From NCBI GenBank assembly GCA_023259685.1, contig JALRGP010000052.1, positions 1 through 7,255 on the forward strand: DNA of 7,255 nt, given 5' to 3'. This document shows positions 7,080-7,255 of this stretch, in pieces (the stretch's first letter is position 1; every line of letters begins with the position of its first letter). The stretch comes from Alphaproteobacteria bacterium (GTDB taxonomy: Bacteria; Pseudomonadota; Alphaproteobacteria; JALRGP01). A model generated the notes under the pieces. The model did not search any database. It worked only from the letters and a program-made list of their open reading frames with translations, and was not told the DNA's origin. The position numbers were made by a program, and so were the translations under genes.

Positions 7080-7199
7080 AAGAAAAATATGACTCTTTTT
7101 CAAAGCAGATGATTTTTTGGGTATTAATTGAGAGAATTTCTAAAAAAAATATTTTATTTTTTGGTTGTTTTTTCTTGTGTGTATGTAGTTAGGTGGAAT

Positions 7200-7226
7200 A
7201 GGGTTAACACCCTCGCCTTTAGGCGA
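7200..7226. other. Two back-to-back tetraloop hairpins of unknown role
   Basis: AGGGT-TAAC-ACCCT (7200-7213) is followed at once by CGCC-TTTA-GGCG (7214-7225). Each is a short perfect stem with a 4-base loop, in an otherwise AT-rich stretch. No T-run follows on either strand, so a simple terminator is unlikely. The pair may belong to a structured RNA, a repeat or the leader of a gene that starts beyond 7255. The rest of 7007-7255 (A/T-rich, no convincing gene) holds only this and the repeat copy at 7051-7079. Confidence 0.4.
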
Positions 7227-7255
7227 ACACTTCAGTATTATTCAATTAAAAGTTT

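Noticed and set aside
7190..7255. Possible tRNA-Leu-like sequence (GGTGGAATAGGGTTAACAC with a TTTAG loop)
   Set aside because: The D-arm resemblance is superficial, the second stem has a 4-base rather than 7-base loop, no acceptor stem is seen, and the window ends before a T-arm could be present.

Overview
The window is AT-rich and carries five intact protein genes plus one decayed one. It reads like an alphaproteobacterium with a host-associated or reduced genome: a PAS-less NtrY-type kinase of the short form seen in obligate intracellular alphaproteobacteria, low GC, a pseudogene, leaders without clear Shine-Dalgarno sites, and isolated single genes of systems that are normally clustered. 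A Holosporales/Paracaedibacter-like symbiont is my best guess. That is an inference from gene content, not a phylogenetic result.

Layout. 19-387 (-): rsfS, the ribosomal silencing factor. 388-430: a 43-bp divergent promoter gap with a self-complementary -10 box. 431-2161 (+): an NtrY-like membrane sensor histidine kinase. 2162-2236: a convergent gap with no strong terminator. 2237-4270 (-): flhA, the flagellar export-gate protein. 4323-4352: a perfect 13-bp hairpin, probably the terminator of the transcript arriving from tssK. 4368-4817 (-): a wrecked SPFH (HIR/stomatin-like) gene that has lost its 5' end and most of its SPFH domain. 4834-6138 (-): tssK, a type VI secretion baseplate gene. 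6139-6391: an intergenic region holding a 74-bp imperfect palindrome. 6392-7006 (+): bioD, dethiobiotin synthetase. 7007-7255: non-coding sequence with a further copy of the palindrome-arm repeat and two back-to-back small hairpins.

How the genes relate. They do not form one pathway. rsfS is translation housekeeping, ntrY is signalling, flhA is flagellar export, tssK is contact-dependent secretion and bioD is cofactor synthesis. Each of the last three is separated from its usual partners: no other flagellar, T6SS or biotin gene is present. Together with the repeats around bioD and the SPFH remnant directly behind tssK, this suggests a region that has been rearranged and partly eroded. I found no convincing new multi-gene system. 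The most unusual signals are the repeat family flanking bioD and the internally deleted SPFH gene.
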